64,000 nt of DNA, taken from NCBI RefSeq assembly GCF_963924675.1, contig NC_089226.1, forward strand, positions 51,291,124 to 51,355,123, given 5' to 3'. Position numbers and translations under genes: made by a program. The DNA is from Phocoena phocoena (lineage: Eukaryota; Chordata; Mammalia; Artiodactyla; Phocoenidae). The notes under the pieces were generated by a model. That model searched no databases. It was given only the letters and a program-made list of their open reading frames with translations, and was not told the origin of the DNA. Shown piece after piece: positions 11,099-21,389 of this stretch (its first letter is position 1; each line of letters starts with the position of its first letter).

Positions 11099-12301
11099 AA
11101 AATAAGATTTAGGGGGAGGAGTCAAAAAGACGGAGTAGGAGGATGTGGAGCTCATTGCCCCTCACAAACGCAACAAGGATACATTTACATATGGAGCAAG
11201 TCTCACCAAAAACAAACTGGAGACTGGCAGAAAAACCCTAATACAACCTAGGCTGTAAGAAAAATCCACGTGGAGTCAGGTAGGAAGGAAAGAGAAGGGA
11301 TCAGGTTGGGACTCACACCTCTAGAAGGTGACACAGAACAGGAGGGGGATTACAAGGGCTCAGAGATCCTCCCTTGGGAGTTAGCAGTTCAAACCACATA
11401 TTGGCCACCCCTGTCCTGGGGTCTGACACCAGGAGGACAAGACCCCTTAGCTAGTTTGAAAAACAATGGGACTGATGGCGAGGCTGTAAGAAACCTAGAC
11501 TCTGCTCATGAAGAGCACACACATACTTGCTTACTCTGTAAACAAAGCAGAAGAAGCTGACTGAAACTGACTGGGGCTCTTGCTGCTTTCCTGAGATCTC
11601 CCCAGGGCAGGCTCCAACCTGAGCCAAGCACTTACTCCTGCCACTTTTGCTCTGTGGAACAGCTCCCCATCATGGCAAAGGCCACTGATGCTAAGGAGAG
11701 TATGTAGTTTTGAGGGACAGAGCTGGTTAAGACCCAGCATGACATCTGAATGGGACGAGGACTGCCATTACTGGTGCTTGTGGAGGTGGCAGACTGGGAG
11801 TGGTCTGGAACTCTGACTGGTGTGCCAGGCGTACCCCAGCAAGGGCCCTGGCCTGCAGCAGGCACTGGTTCCTGACCTTCTTGCTTGAGCACTGCTACCC
11901 TCTGGGGTAAATGTGCCAATGCTGTAAGGGAGCAGAGCACACACTTAGAGGGAATGGAGCCAGCTTGGACCCAACCTTCAGGGATTTTGTTCCAGTAACT
12001 TGGGACCCAACCCCACCTCCCTATAGTATGGTATTGGCCACTGAAAAGCTGAGAAGCCCTGCCTCACAGATGGCTCAGCCTCTAGTCCCTCCATCTCGAG
12101 GCACAACTTATACTAAGATGATAGCTTCTAGCACACCCTGGGGGAAAATGTGCGTTGTGGTCTTGTCAGATCTAGCTCTCCCACAAAAGCCAACTGAGCA
12201 CAGGAAGACTCTATAGGGATGCACCCACACAAGGATACCCCTTTAAGACCTGGATAGGTAACTATTTTATATAATTTCATAAAGACAGAAAGTGAAACAA
12301 A

Positions 12302-12815
12302 ATGAGAAGACAGAGAAATTGTTTTAAATGTATGAACAAGGGAAAAACTCTGAAAAAACTAATGAAACAGAGAAATAATTTACCAGATAAAGAGTTGAAA
12401 ACATTAGTAGTAACAATGCTAACTGAACTTGAGAAAAGGGTAAACACAGTGAGAATTTTAATAAGGAACTAGAAAACATAAAAAAAGAAGTCAGAAATGA
12501 AGAATACAAAAACTGAAATGAAAAACACACTAGAAGGAATTAACAATAGATGATACAGAACACATAAGTGATCTGAAAGATAGAATAATGGAAATCACCC
12601 AAATAATACAGCAAAAATAAAAGTAAGTCTAAAAAATGAGAACAGTTTAAGGGACCACTGAGACAACATCAGGTGTACCAACATTTGCATTATAGGGGTC
12701 TCAGAAGGAGACGAGAGAGAGAAAAAGTTCAAAAATGTATTTCATGAAAATATGGCAGAAAACTTTCCAAATCTGAAGAAGGAAACAGATGTCTAGATAT
12801 AGGAAGCACAAAACT
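12302..12815 (+). pseudogene. L1 ORF1 remnant
   Basis: Degenerate ORF1 sequence: 'atgagaagacagagaaattg' at the start, then text matching the coiled-coil (aactgaacttgagaaaaggg), the segment 'catttgcattataggggtct' 'cagaaggagacgagag', and 'tatttcatgaaaatatggca' 'gaaaactttccaaatctgaa'. It breaks off near the equivalent of mid-protein and continues into ORF2. Frameshifts and stops are frequent. Confidence 0.75.
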
Positions 12816-13163
12816 CCCTTTGTGGAGGGCCCAAATCAATAAATTAGAAATGAAAAAGAAGTTACAACCAACACCAGAGAAATACAAAGGACCATAAGAG
12901 ACTACTACAAACAACTATATGCCAATAAAATGAACAACCTAGAAGAAATGGACAAATTCTTATAAAGGTACAATCTTCCAAGACTGAACCAGGAAGAAAT
13001 AGAAAATATGAATAGACAAATTACAAGTACTGAAATTGAATCTGTGATGAAAAAACTCCTAACAAACAAAAGTTCAGGACCAGATGGCTTCATGCAGAAT
13101 TCTACCAAACATATAAAGAAGAGCTAATACCTGTCCTTCTCAAACTATTTCAAAAAATTGAAG

Positions 13164-13370
13164 TGGGGCTTCCCTGGTGGCGCAGTGGTTAAGAGTCCGC
13201 CTGCTGATGCAGGGGACATGGGTTCGTGCCCCAATCCTGGAAGATCCCACATGCCACAGAGCGGCTGGGCCCATGAGCCATGGCCGCTGAGCCTGCGCGT
13301 CTGGAGCCCGTGCTCCACAACGGGAGAGGCCACAACAGTGAGAGGCCCGCGTACCACAAAAAAAAAAAAA
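13164..13370 (+). mobile_element. CHR-type SINE inserted in the L1
   Basis: A complete SINE in the plus direction: tRNA-like head 'ggggcttccctggtggcgca', A box TGGCGCAGTGG (13178-13188), B box GGGTTCGTGCC (13220-13230), the body, and an A-run from 13358. The duplication AAAAAATTGAAG (13152-13163) recurs after the tail, ending at 13380 and merging with the A-run. Insertion into L1 ORF2 dates it after that L1. Of the four SINEs here it has the best preserved polymerase III promoter boxes. Confidence 0.94.
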
Positions 13371-14913
13371 AAAATTGAAGAGGAGGGAACACTCCCAACT
13401 TCATTCTATGAGGCCACGCTAACCCTGATACCAAAACCAGAGACATTACAAAAAAAGAAAATTCTAGGCCAATATCTCTGATGATATATATGCAGAACTC
13501 CCCAACAAAATATTAGCAAAATGAATTCAACAATATAGAAAAATGATCATACACAACAATCAAGTGGAATTTATTTTGGGGATGCAAGGATGGTTCAGTA
13601 TCCACAAATCAATCAGTGTGATATACCACATTAACAAAAGGAAGTTGAAAAATCACATGATCATTTCAGTAGACACAGAAAAACATTTGACAAAAATCAG
13701 CATCTCTTTATGATAAAAACTCTCATGAAAGTTGGTATAGAGGGAACATATCTCAACATAATAAAGGACATTTATGACAAACCCACAGCTAGCATCATAC
13801 TCAACAGTGAAAAGCTGAAGGCCTTTCCTGTCAGGAACAAGACAAGGATGCCCACTTTTGTGACCTCTGTTTAACATATCACTGGGTGCCCTAGCCATAG
13901 CAATCAGGGAAGAAAAAGAAATAAAAAGGCATACAATTTGGAAAGGAAGAAGTAAAATTGTCACTATATTCAGACAACATGATACGGTATATAGAAAACC
14001 ATAAAGTCTCCATCAAAAAACTCTTAGAACTAATAAATAAATTCAGTGAAGTTGCAGGATACAAGATTAATATACAGAAATGGGTTGCTTTTCTATACAC
14101 TAATAATTAACTATCAGAAAGAGAAAGCAAGAAAACAATACTGTTTAAAATCACATCAAAAATAATCAAATAATTAGGAATAAATTTAAGTAGGTGAAAG
14201 ACCTATTCTCTGAAAACTATAAAACACTGATGAAGGAAATTGAAGATGGTAAAAGAAGTGAAAAGATATCCCATGTTCATGGGTTGAAGGAATTAATATT
14301 GCTAAAATGTCCATACCACCCAAAACAATCTACAGATTTAGTGCAATCCCTATCAAAATACCCATAACATTTTACCCAGAAGTAGGACAAATAATTCTAA
14401 AATTTATGTGGAACCACATTAAACTCCAAATAGCCAAAGCAATATTATGAAAAAGAACAAGGCTGGAGGTATCACACTCCCTGACTTCAAACTATATTAT
14501 ACAAAGCTATAGTCATCAAATTAGTATGATAATAGCATAAAAATAGTCAAATCAAAACCACAATGAGATATTACCTCATATCTGTCAGAATGGCTATCAG
14601 CAGAATGTCTACAAATAACAAATGTTGACAAGGATGTGGAGAAATAAGAACCCTAGTACACTGTTGGTAGGAATGTGAATTGTTGCAGCTACTATGGAAA
14701 ACAGTATGGAGGTTCCTCAACAAAACTAAAATAGAACTACAATATGAACCAGCAATTCTATTCCTGGGTATATATCTGAAGGAAACAAAAACACTAATTC
14801 AAAAAGATATATGCACCCCAATGTACATAGCAGCATTCTTTACAGTAGCCAAGATATGGAAGCAGCCTCAGTGTCCATCAACAGATAAATGGATATAGAA
14901 ATAGTGGCATGCA

Positions 14914-14954
<41 letters not shown>
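14914..14954. repeat. (AT)n microsatellite within L1
   Basis: About 18 AT units preceded by gcatgcatgc. The site corresponds to the short ATATATATA stretch present in L1 ORF2 just before 'aatggaatattactcaacc', so the array grew from an L1-encoded seed. Confidence 0.9.
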
Positions 14955-14958
<4 letters not shown>

Positions 14959-15399
14959 GAATATTACTCAACCAAATGATATTTTGCTATTTGCAACAAC
15001 ATGGATGGACCTGAAGGATATTATGCTTAGTGAAGTAAGACAGAGAAAGGCAAATACTGTATATTATCACTTATATGTGAAATATAAAAATTAAAAGAGA
15101 TGAATGAATATAGCCAAAAACCAAGCAGACTTACAGATATTGAGAATGAACTAGTGGTTACCAGTGGGGAGAGGAAGGGGTAGGGGCTAGATAGGGTTAG
15201 GAGATTAAAAGGTAAAAACTACTATGTATAAAATAAATGAGCTACAAGGATATCTTGTACAGTACAGGGAATATAGCCAATATTTTATAGTAACTTTAAA
15301 TGGAGTAAAATCTATAAAAATATTTAATCACTGTGTTGCAACCTGAAACTAATATTTTACATCAACTATATTTCAATTAAAAAATAAGGTTTATAAAAA

Positions 15400-15930
15400 A
15401 ATTTTTTTAAGAAATACTATTTACCTGATGGCAGCGATTCTCAGTACAAAGTATATAGGTTTCATTTATTCTTTTTTATAGGGCTAACACAATACACTTA
15501 ATCCTACTTTAGTAATAGTATATGTATTTCAAAATTATAATTCCCCACTCCCTGTTTCTCTAAGAAGAACTATCTATTCAACCTTAGAAGATTACTACCA
15601 CCTGCTGTCATTTTTTCTTTCAAATTTCCTTCAGTTCCATATCCCCACCACCACTCTTCTTACCTTTTCGCCTGCATCAGGATAAGATTTTTTTTCTACT
15701 TTATCCAAGTATGATCTAGGTCCTGGCTCTAAAATCCTAAAACTATGAAAAGAAAGGCTTTTTAGTGCACTACAGGCAAACATTATTATTTTTAATGGTA
15801 CTGTTTATTTTAAAACAAAAAACAATTTTTAAAGCAGGAAAGTAAAATTATAAACAAGAATTTAATAAAACAAGAAAAATTATTTCATTATCTTTGACAA
15901 ACATCATTAATATTTGCAATAGACAGGTAG
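15400..15930. other. Unrecognised sequence
   Basis: AT-rich sequence with no feature I can support. Confidence 0.4.
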
Positions 15931-15995
15931 ATGGATGGATGGAGACATGGAAAGAAAGAAAGGAAGGAAGGAAGGAAGCAAGGAAGGAAGGAAGG
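15931..15995. repeat. (GGAA)n / (GATG)n purine-rich simple repeat
   Basis: Starts as gatggatggatgg and continues as gaaagaaagg and about nine GGAA units with one GCAA interruption. Frames across it on either strand are low-complexity and not genes. Confidence 0.9.
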
Positions 15996-16299
15996 GGAAT
16001 AAATGACATAGGTAAAAAATATGAACAGATATATAAAATATTCACCAGCTTATGTATACAGTTTTACCTTCTTTTTCTTTTTGCATAAGATTATTCTACA
16101 ACTACTTCTTTGTATATTATTTGTAAATAATCTTTAATGTTTAGAATACCATGTCATACAGATGTGTGATAGAACAATTCTCCTAACTTATTTTCAGTTG
16201 CATAGGTTTTTTAATTGTTGGAGTTTATATATAACAGTATGTGAAACACATAACAGTATGCGAAAAAATCTTGTATGCTAATCTTTGTATTCATCTCTT

Positions 16300-16805
16300 T
16301 TTTTAATTGAGATACGATTGACATGTAACATTATATTAGTTTTAGGTATACAACATAATGATTGTATATGTGTATATATCACACAGTGATCAAAACAACC
16401 TCTAGTTAACACCCATAACCACACATAGTTACAGTTCTTTTTCTTGTGATGAGATCTTTTAAGATGTATTTTTTTAGCAACTTTCAGATATACAATATAT
16501 TTTTTTTAATTAATTTATTTATTTTTGGCTGTGTTGGGTCTTCGTTTCTGCGAGAGTTTCTAGTTGCGGCAAGCGGGGGCCGCTCTTCATCGCAGTGCGC
16601 GGGCCTCTCACTATCGCGGCCTCTCGTTGCGGAGCACGGGCTCCAGACGCGCAGGCTCAGTAGATGTGGCGCAAGGGCTTAGTTGCTCCGCGGCATGTGG
16701 GATCTTCCCAGACCAGGGCTCGAACCCGTGTCCCCTGCATTGGCAGGAAGATTCTCAACCACTGCGCCACCGGGGAAGCCCAATACAGTATTATTAACTG
16801 TATTT
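16300..16805 (-). repeat. L1MB-type LINE 3' end, split by a SINE
   Basis: The reverse complement matches the L1MA/L1MB 3'UTR: 'attgacatgtaacattatat', 'ttttaggtatacaacataat', 'gtgatcaaaacaacctctag', 'acatagttacagttcttttt' and 'cttgtgatgagatcttttaa' occur in order, with the poly(A) end as Ts at ~16300. It continues past the SINE with 'caatacagtattattaactg'. It is 5'-truncated. Confidence 0.8.
16501..16781 (-). mobile_element. CHR-1-type long SINE
   Basis: The longer CHR form. On the minus strand it has a tRNA-like head (gggcttccccggtggcgcag), B box GGGTTCGAGCC, and an extra middle part ending in 'ccaaaaataaataaattaat' and an A-rich tail. Flanking sequence CAATA[T/C]A on both sides (about 16493-16499 and 16781-16787) fits a short target duplication. 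It is about 70 bases longer than the other three SINEs because it keeps the segment that the cetacean short form lacks. Confidence 0.9.
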
Positions 16806-16905
16806 ATCTTTGATGATTTTCTTAAATTGTTTCCAATATGTGGAGTTTCTGGAGTTGTGGATATTTTAAAATTGTACTGATGCATATTGTAAAATATTTT
16901 AAAGA

Positions 16906-18414
16906 AAACTTTTGTACATCCAGTGAAAATGGCTGATGTCAGTGTCTGTCTACTTACTGCTCATGCTTCCTTGCATCCATGTCTATACAGGTAAACTATG
17001 ACATTGGTATCATAGACCTCAAATAATGTTTGTGAGTTATGAAGCAGAACTTTTCATGTTGTATAGCAAAACTCATGGCTTGTGAGGAAAAGACGTTAAG
17101 TTTTTAAACCATGCATTTAACACATACTAACTATGAATATGGTCAAGTTAACTAATGTTCATGTTTATTTCCCCGTCTGTAAGGAATAGGTTATAACTAT
17201 CTTGAGCAGAGTTACAAAGATTATAAATAATGTATGCAAAGTGAGCTAAACAAAGTTGATTCTAGGTAAATGGTAGTTATTTTATAAAGTCCAGGAATAA
17301 TTTCAGGAATTAGCACAATGAACTGAATTGAATTTTAGCCAAAGAAATACAGCCCCTCTCAGCATGTAAAATGAACTCTTTAATGACCTTAAGTAGCCAG
17401 GACCTGGATTTCATCCCTCAGGTCAACTCTAAAACTGCTTTATGGGTCAACAGCAATCTCTTCATAATTATGGCATCATCCAACCTACCATGAAAGTCCA
17501 TTAATGAATCTGCCTTGTTCTTTTGAGGGGTTAGTAGGGCAATGCTGTGATGTTATTGGAAAAGCTGAGAACAATCTTTACAGTAAAAAAAAAAAAAAAA
17601 AAAAAAGATGAACAGTAGTTGATTTGTCTATAATTTATAACATATATAATTATGTTCACTTAAATATATACATATACATTTAAATATATTTTTTAAATTC
17701 TGTATGCATATGTACAGTTACCTAATTGCCTCCAATACTTGTAAATCAGGATTTAAACAAAAGATGTATTTTGGGTGAATTATTTTGTGTAAAAAGATAT
17801 GTTTAATAGTTAACCCCTTGCAAGTATTTGCAATGAAACTCTTTTTACGTTATTTAAATTTTAAAGCAACTAATTTATTCAGGTATGTGTGCTTTTGCCA
17901 CTAGAGGGATGTCTTTTATCCCTGTGACAGCAGCTGTTCTGTTCTGGGTCTTGGTAATTTCTTACTTAAAGTGCTATGATAAGTCTAACTTCACTCCCTG
18001 CCTTGAATTTATCTGGTCTCCAATATATTCTCTATTCTGGGGGGTAAAGAACTTCCTCTGCCACTAGGGCAAATCTAATCCTCCAAGTTTTGTTTGGTCA
18101 GGAGAGAATTCTAATAATGATCACTGGAATTTCAACACATACAAGTAGGGCATGCATTCTCCAGAGCATCATTGCTCTAACATTCCCTATTTCTTTACTC
18201 ATTAATGGTAGCTTCCTAGTCTATAAAGATTTTATTTTATTTATTTTTTTACTATCTCTATCCATCACCGGAGTATTCTCTCTGTTCTCAAATTTGATCA
18301 AACTAATATGTTTCCCAAGAATCCTAATTGGTTCCCTATTAGTTTCTTAAACCTTTTGACATGTCATTCAGGATCCTTTATCTACTTTTAAACTTCGTTT
18401 TCCAGGAAGGAAAA
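16906..18414. other. Mostly unrecognised, with MIR scrap and A-run
   Basis: A decayed plus-strand MIR may lie at 17110-17290 (catgtttatttccccgtctg, then tgagctaaacaaagttgatt). An A-run of about 22 bases is at 17585-17606 and an AT-rich simple tract at 17630-17700. The hydrophobic 86-codon frame at 18090-18350 has no recognisable family or exon context. Nothing else stands out. Confidence 0.45.
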
Positions 18415-18642
18415 AGGAACTAACATTTATTGAGGACCTAGTGTTTTATAGACATTGTGCTAAAACATGTCACATTAATATCCTTTTTTTTTTTTTGGTC
18501 CTTATAATTAATACTAAACAAAGAAACAGGTTAAGAGAGTTTAAGTAACTTTATCCAAGGATATAAGCTAGTAAGCAAAAAAGCTAGAATTTAAATCGGT
18601 GCCTATTGCACTTCAAATCTTTTGCTTTTTTCCACCATCCTG
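18415..18642 (-). repeat. MIR SINE
   Basis: 'aacatttattgaggacctag', 'gacattgtgctaaaacatgt', 'aacaggttaagagagtttaa' and 'aatttaaatcggtgcctatt' follow the reversed MIR consensus. A T12 run interrupts it near 18482. Confidence 0.75.
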
Positions 18643-19339
18643 GTAGAAGAGCAATTGGAGTAGGGAGTTTTAAGACACCAAGAATGTGTGAGTGCAGAAT
18701 CCAGTGAGTCTAAGTGGTAAATTGAATTTTTTTTGTTGCATAGCAATCACATGGACTTTAACAAGTTAATGAAGTAAGACAATGGACAATTAATAACATA
18801 TCCAAAAAGCACTGTTATCAGTGTATTTTTAAAAGGATAGAAAACTATGTGGTTATGGTACCAGTAATTTAGGGAGAAAAAAACAGTAAATGTACCAGAT
18901 AACAGGGAAACACACTTTATGAGCTTGGCAAAGAACCAATGAGAAAGAATGCATAGGAAGGCACTTTCAGCCAACACAAATGGTTCTCTGACGGCAGTCT
19001 GAGTCTGTAAAGGGACTGAGGATTAAAGATGCTGACAACATAAAAAGCAGTTTAAGATAACAGCCTCCATTAACTTGATATGCTTTTTAATTTAAGTACA
19101 AGTAACTAAGAATGAAACTTCTGAGAGTAGGAACCTATAAAATGTTAGCACTACTATTCTCATGGTTACCTAAAAACACCTTTTTCTTTAAGATTTTTGT
19201 TTTCTCAGATCATTTTTTATGCCATAAAACTGTTATTTGAAATAAGTTTTTTCCTGACTTTTTTGAGTCATATGGCAATTATTGTTGCCATGCAAACTTA
19301 TAGACGTAAAGCAGAGAAATTAATGGTTATTCTTCTTTC

Positions 19340-19640
19340 TTTTAGCAACCATGTAATGAGCACCACCAGTTTTATGCTGGGCTAAGTCTGTGAGACCCAT
19401 AAAGATGAATAATGAAGCAGACATTGGTCACAGGAGCTAACAATCCAGCAGGGAAGGCAACAAGTACAAATGCATACAATATCTCCAGTTGTTACAAAGT
19501 GCATTTCATGAGTGGTGTTGAGCAATGCTGGGCCTAAGAAAGGGAAAGTTCAATCTGACTTTGGAATATCAGGGACAACTTCACAATGTCAGTAGATAAA
19601 GCAGCGTTTGTAGAAAAGAGCAGCAGAAGACCAAAATCTA
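19340..19640 (-). repeat. L2 LINE fragment
   Basis: Reversed L2 3' region: 'gtaatgagcaccaccagttt', 'atgctgggctaagtctgtga', 'ggagctaacaatccagcagg' and 'caacaagtacaaatgcat' correspond to 'tgagcacctactatgtgcca' and the parts that follow it in the consensus. Confidence 0.55.
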
Positions 19641-19729
19641 ATATCTTCTCTCATTTTCTATTTGATGTTTAAATCTGCATACCTCACTTGACCTTTATCA
19701 TTCTAACAGGAGATTTAAAACTTTTGTCT

Positions 19730-20332
19730 TAAGGACAGATTGCATATCTAAACATAAAAGGCAAAAAATAAAGGGTTTAGAAAAAAAATCGTAGGAGAAA
19801 TTCTTTATGATCTTGGAATAGGAAAAGCTTCCTTAAACAGCACACAAAGAGGTTAAGAACGTATTTATCTTTTGTTTTGTCTTCATCAACCAATAAGACA
19901 GTGGAAGACAAATGGACAGACTAGAAGAAGATGTGAGGATATTGGTGATACTATGTTTGAAAAATGACTCATTTCTGGAATATTTTTTAAAATCTCTCAG
20001 AACTGAGTAAGGAGAAGACATTAAAAAATAGGTGAGAGATTTGCCAGTCACATCACAAGATAGGATGCCCACTTGCCCCGTAAACATGAAAAGGTGTTTG
20101 ACTTCATTTATTATTGGAGAAATGCAAAATAGTATGTATGATTTTACTAGAAGAGTAGAAATGACAAAAGAAAGTTCCAAACTTTGAGGAGGATGTGGAG
20201 GGACTAGAATTCTCACGTACTCTTAGTGGAAGTATAAACTGGTAAAACCATGTTGGAAGCTGTTTGACAGTTTCCAATAAAGTGTAAGCTTAGCCTATGA
20301 CTCAGCAATTCCAGCCCGAGGGATATACCTGT
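19730..20332 (+). repeat. Old L1/HAL1-type LINE fragment
   Basis: The end of the segment reads 'gaggaggatgtggagggact', 'agaattctcacgtactctta', 'gaagctgtttgacagtttcc' and 'atgactcagcaattccagcc', which is the conserved ORF2 C-terminal stretch of old L1M/HAL1 elements (gatgtggagcaactggaac ... acccagcaattccactcc). It is heavily decayed and truncated at both ends. Confidence 0.7.
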
Positions 20333-20569
20333 ATTAATTTCCTAGCGCTGCTTTAACAAATCCCCACAAACTTAGTGGCTTAGAACGACACAAATTTGTT
20401 ACCTTACAGTTCTTTAACTCGAAAGTCTCATCAGGTCTCATTGGGCTAAAATAAAAGTGTCTTATGCTCCTTTCTGCACACTCTAGGTTAGAGTCCCTTC
20501 TGAAGCCATTCCCAGCTTCTAGAAGCTTCCTGCATTCCTCAGGTCATGGCCTCTTTCTCCATTATTAAC
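20333..20569 (-). repeat. MLT1/MST-type MaLR LTR fragment
   Basis: The reverse complement of a MaLR LTR 3' end: 'tattaatttcctagcgctgc', 'tttaacaaatccccacaaac', 'ttagtggcttagaacgacac' and 'ttaccttacagttctttaac' match the consensus 'gtattagtttgctagggctg' and following parts. The LTR stops abruptly near 20569, at the start of a rearranged segment. Confidence 0.7.
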
Positions 20570-20678
20570 GTGTCGACTGAAAAAAAAAATGCAGGAAGAA
20601 GTCATGACCTGAGGAATGCAGGAAGCTTCTAGAAGCTGGGAATGGCTTCAGAAGGGACTCTAACCTAGAGTGTGTGCA
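20475..20678. repeat. Near-perfect inverted duplication (hairpin-forming)
   Basis: The left arm 20475-20548 (74 nt) and right arm 20603-20678 (76 nt) are reverse complements of each other, differing only by one extra CA dinucleotide in the right arm. The 54-nt spacer holds GTGTC[G]ACTGA10TGCA (20570-20593), a direct repeat of the sequence immediately right of the second arm (20679-20699, with A7 and TCAA in place of TCGA). Weaker complementarity (15 of 19) continues from the arms into the spacer. The arms come from the MaLR LTR. This is a rearrangement and not a terminator or a small-RNA gene that I recognise. Confidence 0.95.
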
Positions 20679-21180
20679 GTGTCAACTGAAAAAAATGCAC
20701 AATGTGAGAATTGTGACTTAAGTTTTATTTGGAGCAAAATGAGGACTATAGTCTGGGAGACAGCATTTCGGATAGCTCTGAGAAACTGCTCCAAAGAGGC
20801 AGGGGGGGTGGGGAGGTCGGTATGTATGTGATTTTGGTGAAGGGGGATACATGCAACCAAGCACACATTTTTGCAGAAAATGCTGCTAGTCTCATGAAGG
20901 TTATTGCTAGTCACGAGGAGTAGATGTCACCATGAAGGATTTTAGTGCTTTTCTAGATACGAGGTGATGCAAGAATCGGGCTCATAAACTCTCCTCCTAA
21001 AAATATCTAAATATCTGAAGACTTGTTCTGCCAGTTTTCCCTAGAGCACAGAGTGCCTCATTCCTGATCTCTGCCCTGAACTCCTTTCAAGGGGTGTTGA
21101 AGGTCAGCAGCTGCAGCGGCTCATAATTTGATCCTTGTAGAGGCAGATGGCAAGTGCCAATTTGTAGGTGACAACGCCAG
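20679..21180 (+). repeat. Interspersed repeat, family not assigned
   Basis: The sequence from 'gtcaactgaaaaaaatgcac' through 'aagttttatttggagcaaaa', 'tagtctgggagacagcattt', 'gctctgagaaactgctccaa' and on to 'ggcagatggcaagtgccaat' matches a repeat I remember from cetartiodactyl genomes, possibly an ERV LTR. I cannot place its ends or name it with confidence. Confidence 0.4.
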
Positions 21181-21214
21181 GAATGTTGAATTCTCTCACC
21201 CTTCTTCGCTCAGT

Positions 21215-21375
21215 ATCTTCTCTCTTTCTCTCTCTGCCTGTCTGTCTCTCTTTGTGTCTTTCTGTCATCTCTCTCTCTTTCTCTGCCTGTATCTTGTCTC
21301 TCTTTCTGTCTCTGCTTTTCTCTATCTCTCTGTTTTTTTCTCTCCTTCTCTCTCCTTCTCTCTCTCCCTCACCCA
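21215..21375. repeat. Polypyrimidine (TC)n-rich tract
   Basis: About 160 bases of almost pure C and T with tctctctt, ctgtctgtc and ctccttctc motifs. The Arg/Glu-rich minus-strand frame at 21104-21457 is a translation of this tract and not a protein gene. Confidence 0.9.
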
Positions 21376-21389
21376 TCATAGCCAGGAAA

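Larger units (their letters stand above)
12830..15090 (+). pseudogene. L1 ORF2 remnant (no endonuclease)
   Basis: The remnant begins at 'aaatcaataaattagaaatg', upstream of the RT domain, and runs through 'gaagaaatggacaaattctt', 'ccagatggcttcatgcagaa', 'agacacagaaaaacatttga' (motif A equivalent), 'caagacaaggatgcccactt' and 'cagacaacatgatacg' (the FADDM segment, with A changed to a different base so that SDN is encoded). After the deletion at ~14545 it resumes at 'aatcaaaaccacaatgagat' and reads to the C-terminus (MYIAAFFTVAKIWKQPQCPS in the frame 14680-14898). Stops and frameshifts are scattered throughout. Confidence 0.85.
11112..15380 (+). mobile_element. Older L1 LINE with two internal deletions and a nested SINE
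   Basis: A plus-strand L1 from its 5' terminus (gggggaggagtcaaaaagac, close to the start of L1MA/L1M-type 5'UTRs) to an A-rich tail. A long imperfect duplication, AAATAAG[A/G]TTTA, flanks it (about 11099-11111 and 15382-15393). The order is a 1.2-kb 5'UTR, the ORF1 N-terminal half (from ~12302), a jump at ~12815-12830 into ORF2 just before the RT domain, RT sequence interrupted by a SINE at 13164, a second deletion at ~14540-14550 removing several hundred bases of ORF2, the ORF2 C-terminus, and a 3'UTR (15090-15380). No long open frame survives. Divergence is higher than in the other two large L1 copies, so it is older. Confidence 0.9.

Noticed and set aside
18090..18350. 86-codon hydrophobic frame that could suggest a mitochondrial insertion or membrane protein
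   Set aside because: I see no match to mitochondrial genes, and AT-rich DNA readily gives hydrophobic translations.
20475..20678. The inverted repeat as a microRNA precursor or rho-type terminator
   Set aside because: The arms are far longer than a miRNA hairpin stem and derive from an LTR; a recent inverted duplication explains them better.
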